A stretch of DNA of 7,962 bases from Bacteroidota bacterium (GTDB taxonomy: Bacteria; Bacteroidota; Rhodothermia; Rhodothermales; Rubricoccaceae): the NCBI GenBank assembly GCA_022564455.1, contig JADFLK010000091.1:1-7962 (forward strand). Reading direction: 5' to 3'. Positions 1-6,285 of the stretch are shown one piece after another (position 1 is the stretch's first letter; every line of letters starts with the position of its first letter). Under the pieces are notes generated by a model, which was given only the letters and a program-made list of their open reading frames with translations, did not search any database and was not told where the DNA came from. The position numbers were made by a program, and so were the translations under genes.

Positions 1-2343
1 TCCGGCGTGTTAAACTTCTGGAGGCGTCTCCGCTCGAATGTCTATGCGGTGCAAACGCATAATAATTACTGGATGATGCGCACTACAGGGCTCGGGGGAA
101 TGGGCTGCCAATGTGCGCAATATCCCCTTGCAAACAGCTTTTTCAAGATGTTTGGACGGTCCGCGTCGCCTGATGGAAGCTGGTGGGAGGGTAGCATAGC
201 CGTTGACGAAGCTTTGGCAAGGGCGGCTACGGAGGAGTTTCGGGGTGAATTGTTCGAATTCAGGGCATCGGTTCCAGTCGGTGAGTGGGTGAGGTCTGAT
301 GACAGAGATTATGAATTACCATCTTACACGCCAACCCCGTACCCTGGTAACGGATACCTCTTTGAGGTCTACACATGGGCTGACAATACGTACAGACTAC
401 TGCCGCTGCTGCAGGCCTGGGGTACGCGCGCATCCCTGATCAACGATATTGCGGAGTGGGGCGAGTCGATGTGGCCGCTCGGCAACTGGGAGCAGTGGTT
501 TTACAGTGGCGGCAGTCCGCCCGAGACGTCGCTCATTCAGCCCACCAACGGGGAGGTGTTCACTGCACCTGCTTCAATTGCCATGGAGGCCGAGGTAGAC
601 CAGGGTGACGCCCAGATAGACCGCGTTGAGTTCTACCTAGACGGCACACTCGTCGGTACCGACACAAGTTCACCGTACACGGCTTTGGTATCCGACGTGG
701 AAGTAGGCACATACGATTTGACGGCCAGTGCATTTGATACCGACGGTCTGGAAGGGCCCTCATTTCCGATTATGGTGTCTGTTACGACAGGTACAGCTCC
801 TCCAACCGTTACGTTGACGCAGCCTTTCAATGGTCAAGTGTTCATCGCCCCTGCCACCATTTCGTTTGCTGCCGACGCAACCCCCGGCGAAGCACCCATC
901 GACCGGGTCGAATTCTATTCCGGGGAGACTCTCGTAGGTACGGATACCGCGCCTCCGTATACCGCCTCGTGGACCGACGTTCAGCCAGGCACCTATGTGC
1001 TTTTCGCAAAGGCTATCGATGAAAACGGCGCGGAAGGCGAGTCTACGCCTGTCGCCGTGACCGTTGTCGAGGAGACTGGTGAAAACATTCAGTTCATACC
1101 CCTACTTCCGGGCTGGAACATGATCTCTACGTACATCGAGCCCTATGATCCTGCAATGGCCTCCGTGTTCGCGGAGATCATTGATGTGGTTGTCATGGTG
1201 CGGGATGGTGACGGAAACGTGTTCATTCCGGAGTCAGGGATTGATGACATCGGCGCCTGGGGAATGGGAGAGGGGTACCAGGTCTATGTAACGGACGCGG
1301 TCACCCTTGAAATTATGGGCATACCACTCGAGCCGACGACGTCTCCTATCCAGCTGGGCGAAGGATGGAATCAGATAGCCTATCTGAGGGAGTCGCCCAT
1401 GCCCGTCTCGGAGGCTCTGGCCACCGTGTCTGATGAACTCGTCGTTCTAAAAGACGCATTCGGTCGGATTTATATGACAGAGCCGGAGATCGATCAGATC
1501 GGAGACTTGCTTCCTGGCCAAGGGTACAAGATTTACGTGTCTGAAGACTGCACGCTTCTTTATCCCCCGAATGAAGGCGGGTTCAAGGGTGGTTCTCCGA
1601 TTGCAGCGAACGGCCGAAGTCAATCTCTGGCTCTGCGCAGCGTGAAACCCGCCGGCGCCGGTATTCTTGTTGGTTCGTCTCCGCCGACCTCCTTTTTGTT
1701 TGGCGGATATGCGGTCGGGAACACGGCAACCCTTGTTCTACAAGTGGCGGACGAACTCGAAGGATATTTGGTAGGCGTGAGAACGGACGAAAATGAACTA
1801 GTGGGAGAGGCTGTCGTGCGGAATGGTATCGCCGTGCTTTCCATCCTGGGAGACGATACACCGAATCCGAGTGCAGCCCAGGGTGCTTCGCCGGGTGACG
1901 AACTGGATGTGTTTATTCTTGGAACTGATGGTCGAGAGATTGACAATTACGGAATTCAGAACCTACTCGATCTTCTGGGTGGGTCGGAGGCGTCCATGCC
2001 GCTCACGTACCAGAAGGATGCCCTTTGGCTAGCCTTACTTGATGCCGCCGGCGAAGAAGAGGTAGCAGAGCTCCCCGGCACCTTCGAGCTAGCGGCAACA
2101 AGCTATCCGAATCCGTTCACTCGGACTACCACGATTGCATATTCCCTCAACGACACCGCCGACGTAGAGATTCAGGTTATTGACGTACTGGGGCGCTTGG
2201 TGGCCACACTTGTTGCGAAGACGCAGGAAGCCGGTTCCTATCAAACAGAGTTCGATGGCTCACGGATGGCAAGCGGCACCTACTTCTACCGCTTGCGAGC
2301 AAACCACCAAATTCATACCGGGCGCATGACACTTGCGCGGTAG
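1..2343 (+). CDS. Large modular secreted protein with Ig-like domains, GWN repeats and T9SS type A sorting tail (5' partial)
   Basis: The frame is open to the first base of the window, so the true start and signal peptide lie upstream; the GTG at base 7 is only the first possible start codon in view. Counting from base 7: residues 1-170 are aromatic-rich, include a GMGCQCAQYP segment and match no family I recognise. Residues about 171-262 and 263-358 are two Ig-like repeats sharing the pattern RVEFY..(x)TLVGTDT..PYTA, typical of surface carbohydrate-active or adhesive proteins. Residues about 360-443 and 444-523 are two repeats anchored by GWN at 369 and 453. Residues about 540-670 look like a beta-sandwich (GNTATLVLQV, GDELDVFILG). 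Residues about 688-778 form the T9SS sorting domain (SYPNPF, VLGRLVATL, ASGTYFYRL). Known biology: such tails direct export through the type IX system and surface attachment or release. Substrate or enzymatic activity is unknown; the missing N-terminus may hold the catalytic domain. Confidence 0.88.
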   Translation, partial: SGVLNFWRRLRSNVYAVQTHNNYWMMRTTGLGGMGCQCAQYPLANSFFKMFGRSASPDGSWWEGSIAVDEALARAATEEFRGELFEFRASVPVGEWVRSDDRDYELPSYTPTPYPGNGYLFEVYTWADNTYRLLPLLQAWGTRASLINDIAEWGESMWPLGNWEQWFYSGGSPPETSLIQPTNGEVFTAPASIAMEAEVDQGDAQIDRVEFYLDGTLVGTDTSSPYTALVSDVEVGTYDLTASAFDTDGLEGPSFPIMVSVTTGTAPPTVTLTQPFNGQVFIAPATISFAADATPGEAPIDRVEFYSGETLVGTDTAPPYTASWTDVQPGTYVLFAKAIDENGAEGESTPVAVTVVEETGENIQFIPLLPGWNMISTYIEPYDPAMASVFAEIIDVVVMVRDGDGNVFIPESGIDDIGAWGMGEGYQVYVTDAVTLEIMGIPLEPTTSPIQLGEGWNQIAYLRESPMPVSEALATVSDELVVLKDAFGRIYMTEPEIDQIGDLLPGQGYKIYVSEDCTLLYPPNEGGFKGGSPIAANGRSQSLALRSVKPAGAGILVGSSPPTSFLFGGYAVGNTATLVLQVADELEGYLVGVRTDENELVGEAVVRNGIAVLSILGDDTPNPSAAQGASPGDELDVFILGTDGREIDNYGIQNLLDLLGGSEASMPLTYQKDALWLALLDAAGEEEVAELPGTFELAATSYPNPFTRTTTIAYSLNDTADVEIQVIDVLGRLVATLVAKTQEAGSYQTEFDGSRMASGTYFYRLRANHQIHTGRMTLAR

Positions 2344-2350
2344 GCGGATC

Positions 2351-2369
2351 TGCTCGTAGATCACGAGCA
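2351..2369 (+). terminator. Short stem-loop after the large T9SS protein gene
   Basis: A perfect 7-bp inverted repeat, TGCTCGT and ACGAGCA, flanks the 5-base loop AGATC and starts 7 bases after the TAG stop at 2341-2343. Its position fits a transcription terminator. The following bases are AT-rich (aatatta) but lack a run of T, so it is not a classical intrinsic terminator; it may instead be an mRNA 3'-end stabiliser. Confidence 0.42.
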
Positions 2370-2415
2370 ATATTAGGCTACATGGTAGCAATAGTCAGAC
2401 TATATTAAATCGTAA

Positions 2416-2446
2416 TTGATATCTTAATCAAATTTCGCGATACTTA
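2416..2446 (+). promoter_or_regulatory. Possible promoter for the signal-peptide T9SS protein gene
   Basis: The 147-base spacer between the two T9SS genes becomes strikingly AT-rich at about 2395-2450. TTGATA (2416-2421) resembles a -35 box, and TACTTA (2441-2446) could be a -10 box at a rather long 19-base spacing. The start codon is 44 bases further on. Promoter rules in this phylum differ from those of E. coli, so only the AT-rich location is strong evidence; the exact boxes are a guess. Confidence 0.28.
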
Positions 2447-2490
2447 ACATAGTCACGATTTCAGGCTTCCAATGCCCGGGGGAGAAGACT

Positions 2491-3276
2491 ATGTGCAGAG
2501 TACATATTACGTGGCAGATACCTGTAATGCTCCTTGCAGTACTCTTCGGTGGCACGCTTCATGCCCAAGAGCATTTCACAGATTGTGCTTTCAATACGGG
2601 AGAAAGCGCCACGATCGTCATAGAGGCCGCCATCGAACCCAATTTCTTCGGTGAACCGCTCGAGCCTGGGGATGAAATTGCTGTCTTCACTCCCTCCGGC
2701 ACGTGCGCGGGAGTAGTCCTGTGGGTTGACGACAGCACCAACCTCGCGCTAACTGCCTGGGGCGACGATCCGATCACGCCCGAGGTCGACGGCTTTGTTA
2801 CCGGAGAATTACTGGCCTATCGTATCTGGAGCACAAGCTTGGAACTTGAGGCCGGTGTTCCCCCGATAGACGTTTACGTGACATACGATTCTTGCGACGA
2901 CCGACCACCTCTATGCACGGAGAGCGGAGAATACGAACGGGAAAGCCTGACCTTTTTGAGCGAACTGGCTGTTCCTCCGCTCCCGACATCTGTACAGGAT
3001 CAGCCGGGAACGCCGCTTCCTGAGTTGCTGATTTTCCCCAACCCGGTTCGCCGTCAAGCACACGTCTCTATTCGAAACGGTCAGGATCGTCGGATGGACC
3101 TTATTGTTGTCGATGCTCTTGGGAGAACCGTCCACAGTGCGATGTCCGCCTGGGTACAAGAAGAGGCTGTGGGTCGGTATAGCTTCGACGTGTCGGGTCT
3201 TCCCCCAGGGATGTATTTCCTTCTTGTGCGCGGAGCCAGGACGCGGATGGTAAAGCCGTTCGCCGTTGTCAGGTAG
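2491..3276 (+). CDS. Small secreted protein with beta-sandwich domain and T9SS type A sorting tail
   Basis: This 261-residue protein is probably exported by the Sec system and then handled by the type IX secretion machinery. The start is well supported: GGAG at 2481-2484 sits 6 bases ahead of the ATG, and the first 25 residues form a signal peptide with hydrophobic core PVMLLAVLFGG and likely cleavage after LHA. Residues about 30-165 form one domain with ESATIVIEA, PGDEIAVFTPSGTCAG, ALTAWGDD and ELLAYRIW segments. I associate this layout with extracellular beta-sandwich domains of Bacteroidota and Rhodothermota proteins, of unknown binding function. It has cysteines in the CAF, GTCAG, DSCDD and PLCTE segments that could form disulfides. 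Residues about 178-261 are the sorting tail (LLIFPNPV, VVDALGRTVH, LPPGMYFLLV). The central domain resembles the beta-sandwich before the tail of the upstream protein, and the two genes share orientation. No catalytic motif is visible. Confidence 0.87.
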   Translation: MCRVHITWQIPVMLLAVLFGGTLHAQEHFTDCAFNTGESATIVIEAAIEPNFFGEPLEPGDEIAVFTPSGTCAGVVLWVDDSTNLALTAWGDDPITPEVDGFVTGELLAYRIWSTSLELEAGVPPIDVYVTYDSCDDRPPLCTESGEYERESLTFLSELAVPPLPTSVQDQPGTPLPELLIFPNPVRRQAHVSIRNGQDRRMDLIVVDALGRTVHSAMSAWVQEEAVGRYSFDVSGLPPGMYFLLVRGARTRMVKPFAVVR

Positions 3277-3287
3277 TTCGCGTCGCT

Positions 3288-3315
3288 CCGGGAGCCTGTA
3301 TGCTCTTGCTCCCGG
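3288..3315. terminator. GC-rich inverted repeat between convergent genes, candidate bidirectional terminator
   Basis: CCGGGAGC (3288-3295) and GCTCCCGG (3308-3315) form a perfect 8-bp inverted repeat around a 12-base loop. It lies in the 64-base gap between the stop of the + strand T9SS gene (3274-3276) and the stop of the - strand membrane protein gene (3341-3343). That is the expected place for a terminator shared by two convergent genes. Neither side has a T-run, so Rho-independent action is uncertain. Confidence 0.5.
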
Positions 3316-3340
3316 TAGGCAAGCCCTAAAGAAAGTTGCG

Positions 3341-3793
3341 TCAGGCCGGTGCAGGGCTGCGAAGTTGCTGTGTGGAAGTCCCGTTTGCCGCAGCCCCAAG
3401 AAACGCCGCCGCCACGTAGATGCAAAAACAGAGGAGGATTGGCGTCGTAAGGGCCTCTGCGGAGATGGGACCAAGACTACCTCGAATCGTGGCAACGATC
3501 GCTGCCATACCGAGAACGACCTGGGGAACGTACATCACCAACCGCCAGTCACGCATTGATTGGCGCGCTGATTCCGCGGTCACGTGTTTGAGGACGACTG
3601 TCGGCGGCACTTCCTCAAATGTTGCCGAATCGAGCGCGTCGACTTCGAAGTAGAACCGTTCAAAGTACGTCGCCAGTTCTCTAGCGTACGCCGATGAGGC
3701 TATCCGTGATTCAAGTTCTTTGCGTTCCCGAGCGCTCAGTGTAAGTGGGAATCGAACGAGTCGCTCGATACGCTCTTCTGATGAGGATGACAA
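3341..3793 (-). CDS. Small two-TM membrane protein with anti-sigma-like cytoplasmic N-terminus
   Basis: No family is certain. Starting at the TTG at 3793 gives 150 residues. Residues 5-55 are charged and helical (EERIERLVRFPLTLS, RERKELESRIASS, YARELATYFERFY). The pattern 'L-S..ER..LE.RIA.....EL' followed by an aromatic helix resembles the cytoplasmic N-terminus of membrane anti-sigma factors, but there is no zinc-binding HxxxCxxC. Hydrophobic segments at about 85-103 (LVMYVPQVVLGMAAIVATI) and 117-136 (TPILLCFCIYVAAAFLGAAA) are likely membrane helices, leaving a short C-terminal tail. The frame stays open up to an ATG at 3994, but the extra 67 residues are Cys/Pro/Ser-rich and do not look like protein, so I prefer the TTG; it has no clear ribosome binding site. 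The gene is divergent from the sigma-like gene and convergent with the T9SS gene. An anti-sigma role is inference. Confidence 0.62.
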   Translation of the reverse strand: MSSSSEERIERLVRFPLTLSARERKELESRIASSAYARELATYFERFYFEVDALDSATFEEVPPTVVLKHVTAESARQSMRDWRLVMYVPQVVLGMAAIVATIRGSLGPISAEALTTPILLCFCIYVAAAFLGAAANGTSTQQLRSPAPA

Positions 3794-4238
3794 AAGGGTG
3801 TGGTGGAGGTTTCGTACCGGGGCCAGAAGGGGAGGGCTCTGACAACGGCAACTAAGGAGGCAGCGAGGACGAACAGGCTGAAGTGAAAGAGGAAGACACG
3901 CGGAAGAGAGTAGCCACGATTTGAGCTCACCGCAATGTCGACGAATGTGAGAAGGTGGGCTTCGTGAACCCCGAATTCGTGCCCGCGGGGCCATCCGAGA
4001 AATGCAAGTCGTGTAGGGAATATTCCGACGGCGTGAGAGGACATTTCTCTAGTCGGGTAGGGTGTTGAGCCTGCCGCTCAGTATAAACCCAATGCGTATG
4101 ATAGCACTCCCAACCCTGGTAATGATCTCGTAACAAAGTGAGACGACTGAATATGAGATGTTCAAGTACGGTGCGTTCCTTCCTTAGCAGGCCGTAACCA
4201 CCATGCTCCAGAATCCTGCCCGATAAAGCTGGATCGCC

Positions 4239-4276
4239 ATGATCACCCGATCAGAATATGATCACCCGATCTGAAT
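4239..4276. repeat. 19-bp tandem direct repeat, two copies, candidate operator
   Basis: ATGATCACCCGATCAGAAT (4239-4257) is followed directly by ATGATCACCCGATCTGAAT (4258-4276), differing only at the 15th base. Each copy contains GATCACCCGATC, and with one more GATC at 4232 there are five GATC sites in 40 bases. The 19-bp period is close to two helical turns, so two bound proteins would lie on nearly the same DNA face. The array ends where a -10-like TAGAAT (4276-4281) begins, 61 bases before the preferred ATG of the sigma-like gene. An activator or autoregulator binding site is a reasonable inference; a chance duplication is also possible. Confidence 0.6.
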
Positions 4277-4281
4277 AGAAT
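4276..4281 (+). promoter_or_regulatory. Possible -10 element of the sigma-like gene
   Basis: TAGAAT matches TATAAT at five of six positions and directly follows the 19-bp tandem repeat. No good -35 box is found 16-18 bases upstream, where the repeat sits instead. This would suit a promoter that depends on a bound activator. The call rests on one short hexamer in an AT-rich patch and is tentative. Confidence 0.25.
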
Positions 4282-4341
4282 AGATGGTGCAAACCGCTCG
4301 TGGGTGCGAGCATCCTCTCCACGTTCACTCCCTTCCCTAAG

Positions 4342-5385
4342 ATGAACGGATCAACTTTTCCTCCGTTGACGGCGGTCCTGGATGACGTTTTGCGCGAGAA
4401 TCCTGCTGCTGTAGCTTCCCGGCAACTCCTTCACAAGTGTCATCGACTGGCCACAGCCTATTTGCGACGGAGGTCGCATGCAGGGCGGTTGGATACCTCT
4501 CTCTTCGGGATATCGCTTGAGGATCTCGCACTCGACTGCGTTGCCGAACTCTTCAGGCGAGATGATGATGGGCGCTATGTCCAGCTCGAGAGCTATTTTG
4601 ATTCGCCGACTCGCAAAGGGAATGACGAAGCCGCATTGGAGATTGCTTTGCGTCGCATCGTGTTCAGCGCAGTAAATGAAGGGCTGTTCCGGCGGTACCG
4701 CGAGTTGGACCCTTCTTTGGGACGCATCATTCGAACGATTAAAAGGCATGTGGCCAGCGGCGGCTTACTTGAGTTGGATCGAGATCAAAGCTTGCCTGTG
4801 TTAACACTCAGTGATGCTAAAAAGGAAGGGCGGGCCCTTCCGTGGATGCCTCAGGATTTACTGGAGATTCATCTTCATCACGCGCTGTCCGGCGACGTGA
4901 CCGTAGATACGGTTCTGGACGTCGTCGCCGACATCTTGCGGAGCGAAGGTCAGTACGCGCCTAGTATACCCGTTACAGAGGTTGCTCTCGCCATGCGTTC
5001 TGTGTTGACACGTCTGCATGCTTCCGATGTCGAGGAAGAGTGCGACCCAGAAGAGGCTTACGAATCCAAGGATCTTTCCAGCGTTGTTCGTGCGCACGTA
5101 GAGGCTTGTACGGACGAAGTGATGGAGAACATGGAAGAGCTGTACGTAAAGGGGCGTGGCATTTCGCCGGTTCTCTATCGGGCCTACTTCAAGACGGCAG
5201 AAGACGTTTTGGTTATGAATTACGTGGATCCGTCTGCACCCCAAGAGTCGTTGAGAGTTTCGCTTTGCCGTCATATCGGTGAGGTACCCAGCAAGGCCTA
5301 CAGGAAGCAGCACCAAGCCATCCTCGAGTATGTAGTGAAGCTCACGCAGCGTCAGCTTTTGAGTCGCGTCGCTGCCTTGGTCTAG
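4342..5385 (+). CDS. Putative sigma-factor-like transcription regulator (remote sigma-70 region 2 and C-terminal HTH pattern)
   Basis: I recognise no named family, but the 347-residue protein is laid out like a sigma factor. Residues 29-71 read LLHKCHRLATAYLRRR, then EDLALDCVAELF, resembling the region 2 helices of ECF factors (AYRYLR.....EDLVQEVFLRLF). Residues 82-121 continue with LESYF and LRRIVFSAVNEGLFRRYRE, like the F..WLYRIARN...D.LRRR segment that binds the -10 element. Residues about 150-310 are a long acidic middle region not typical of ECF proteins. Residues about 312-342 (VPSKAYRKQHQAILEYVVKL) look like a C-terminal helix-turn-helix, as in region 4. At 347 residues it is much longer than usual ECF factors (about 180-200). 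I chose the ATG at 4342 over the in-frame GTG at 4300, whose extra 14 residues look unstructured; neither has a clear ribosome binding site. It is divergent from the anti-sigma-like gene and 135 bases upstream of the response regulator gene. DNA binding and sigma function are inferred. Confidence 0.7.
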   Translation: MNGSTFPPLTAVLDDVLRENPAAVASRQLLHKCHRLATAYLRRRSHAGRLDTSLFGISLEDLALDCVAELFRRDDDGRYVQLESYFDSPTRKGNDEAALEIALRRIVFSAVNEGLFRRYRELDPSLGRIIRTIKRHVASGGLLELDRDQSLPVLTLSDAKKEGRALPWMPQDLLEIHLHHALSGDVTVDTVLDVVADILRSEGQYAPSIPVTEVALAMRSVLTRLHASDVEEECDPEEAYESKDLSSVVRAHVEACTDEVMENMEELYVKGRGISPVLYRAYFKTAEDVLVMNYVDPSAPQESLRVSLCRHIGEVPSKAYRKQHQAILEYVVKLTQRQLLSRVAALV

Positions 5386-5484
5386 CCCTCAGCGGTCTGA
5401 TCTGTGCATCCCGGAGATGCTTCAGCTATCGGATAGGCTTCCTTTGATGCATGGCCATTGGCTGTGCAATTGTTTGAGAATGCG

Positions 5485-5492
5485 TATGTTTG
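5485..5492 (+). promoter_or_regulatory. TAnnTTTG element, candidate Bacteroidota -7 box of the response regulator gene
   Basis: TATGTTTG matches exactly the TAnnTTTG -7 consensus described for Bacteroidota primary-sigma promoters. It ends 28 bases before the ATG at 5521, a plausible leader length. The expected TTG-type -33 box about 19-21 bases upstream is not clearly present: the nearest TTGs are at 5458 (too far) and 5474 (too close). An 8-base degenerate motif can arise by chance. Confidence 0.33.
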
Positions 5493-5520
5493 CGCACCAT
5501 AACACGGTTAATGGCGCGCG

Positions 5521-6201
5521 ATGAACAAAGATTCCAATACTACCGTTCTCATATTCGACGAGTATCCGCTGATTCGCGAAGGGCTTCTTTGCACGCTAAA
5601 CGGTCAGAACGGCCTCGTCGTGTGTGCGGAGACAGGCGATGCAGATGAAGTGCTTAGCCTGGCTGAAGAGCACAAGCCCGATGTGGCCATCGTTAGCATT
5701 GACGCGCACGGTGTATCCGGGTTGGGTCTGGTCGGAGAGCTCCATGTCAAGCACCCTCGAATAAAAGTACTGGTGCTCTCGAAACGGGACGAGGCGCATG
5801 CAGTTGGCCCGGCACTTCGCGCAGGTGCGAAAGGGTATTTGACCAAATGGGCTTCACCTGATCACGTGTTGGAAGCCGTAACCACCATGCTTGACGGCGA
5901 GATCGCGATCAGTGATTCGGCGGCCGATCTACTCCTTGGCCACTTGGTCTCGTCTAATTCAATCCAGGGCGAAGCCGAGGTTATGACTTTGAGTCGTCGC
6001 GAGATGGAAGTTTTGGAACTTACGGGGTGCGGCTTAAGCCGCCGTGACATTGCAGAGCGCCTGAATCTCTCGACCCGAACCGTCGATTCGTATCGTTCCC
6101 GTATGAAGGAAAAGCTCGGACTTCGTTCGATGCCCGAACTGGTGCGCTACGCAGTGAACTGGCTGGAGAATGGCGAAGAGACGATTCATCTGGGTCTTTG
6201 A
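5521..6201 (+). CDS. NarL/LuxR-family response regulator with a degenerate receiver (Asp to Ser at the phosphorylation site)
   Basis: This 226-residue protein has the standard two-domain layout of a NarL/FixJ DNA-binding regulator. The receiver spans about 8-125: VLIFDEYPLIREGL holds the acidic pair D13/E14, VLVLS gives the conserved Ser/Thr at S87, and GAKGYLTK gives the conserved K109. In the usual 'PDVVLMDLSMPGMSGL' strand, however, this protein reads PDVAIVSIDAHGVSGL. The phospho-accepting Asp is therefore S59 (codon AGC at 5695-5697), and the nearest acid, D61, is two residues off register. The output domain at about 155-217 is a full LuxR-type helix-turn-helix (LSRREMEVLELTGCGLS, then DIAERLNLSTRTVDSYRSRM). 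It should bind DNA as a dimer, but probably without classical phosphorylation. No histidine kinase is adjacent; the sigma-like gene lies just upstream in the same direction. The ATG at 5521 begins exactly ahead of the first receiver strand. Confidence 0.93.
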   Translation: MNKDSNTTVLIFDEYPLIREGLLCTLNGQNGLVVCAETGDADEVLSLAEEHKPDVAIVSIDAHGVSGLGLVGELHVKHPRIKVLVLSKRDEAHAVGPALRAGAKGYLTKWASPDHVLEAVTTMLDGEIAISDSAADLLLGHLVSSNSIQGEAEVMTLSRREMEVLELTGCGLSRRDIAERLNLSTRTVDSYRSRMKEKLGLRSMPELVRYAVNWLENGEETIHLGL

Positions 6202-6285
6202 GGCACACTGTCACGGTGATATCGGTCGCGACAGTAAACTGGTCTCTCAGCAGATTGTTAGGATCGGCTCCAGAAGCAGTTGGCT

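Larger units (their letters stand above)
3794..4341. other. 548-base intergenic region with no convincing gene
   Basis: The region separates the divergent membrane protein and sigma-like genes. On the + strand it has a purine-rich stretch at about 3805-3912. Read on the - strand this gives a pyrimidine-rich sequence, and an open frame of 102 codons (4044 to 3736) that contains a hydrophobic run, FLFHFSLFVLAASLVAVV. That hydrophobicity follows from the base bias and the frame overlaps the better-supported membrane gene, so I do not call it. No tRNA, rRNA, CRISPR or insertion sequence is seen. Bases 4239-4276 hold a tandem repeat, listed separately. The length suggests either a regulatory region or the remains of a decayed gene. 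Confidence 0.5.

Noticed and set aside
2911..3495. 194-codon open frame on the - strand
   Set aside because: It lies antisense to the well-supported T9SS protein and overlaps the - strand membrane gene in another frame; the product is Arg/Pro-rich with no domain pattern.
3742..3760. tRNA T-loop-like GTTCGATTCCC on the - strand
   Set aside because: The flanking bases do not form a T stem (ACTCG against CCCAC), no acceptor or anticodon arms are present, and the bases encode RLVRFP in the membrane protein.
3794..3994. Extended N-terminus of the membrane protein from an ATG at 3994
   Set aside because: The extra 67 residues are rich in Cys, Pro, Arg and Ser with no fold pattern, while the charged helical domain begins at the TTG at 3793.
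5406..5420. GCATC/GATGC hairpin after the sigma-like gene
   Set aside because: The stem is only 5 bp with a 5-base loop and no T-run follows, so it is too weak to call as a terminator.
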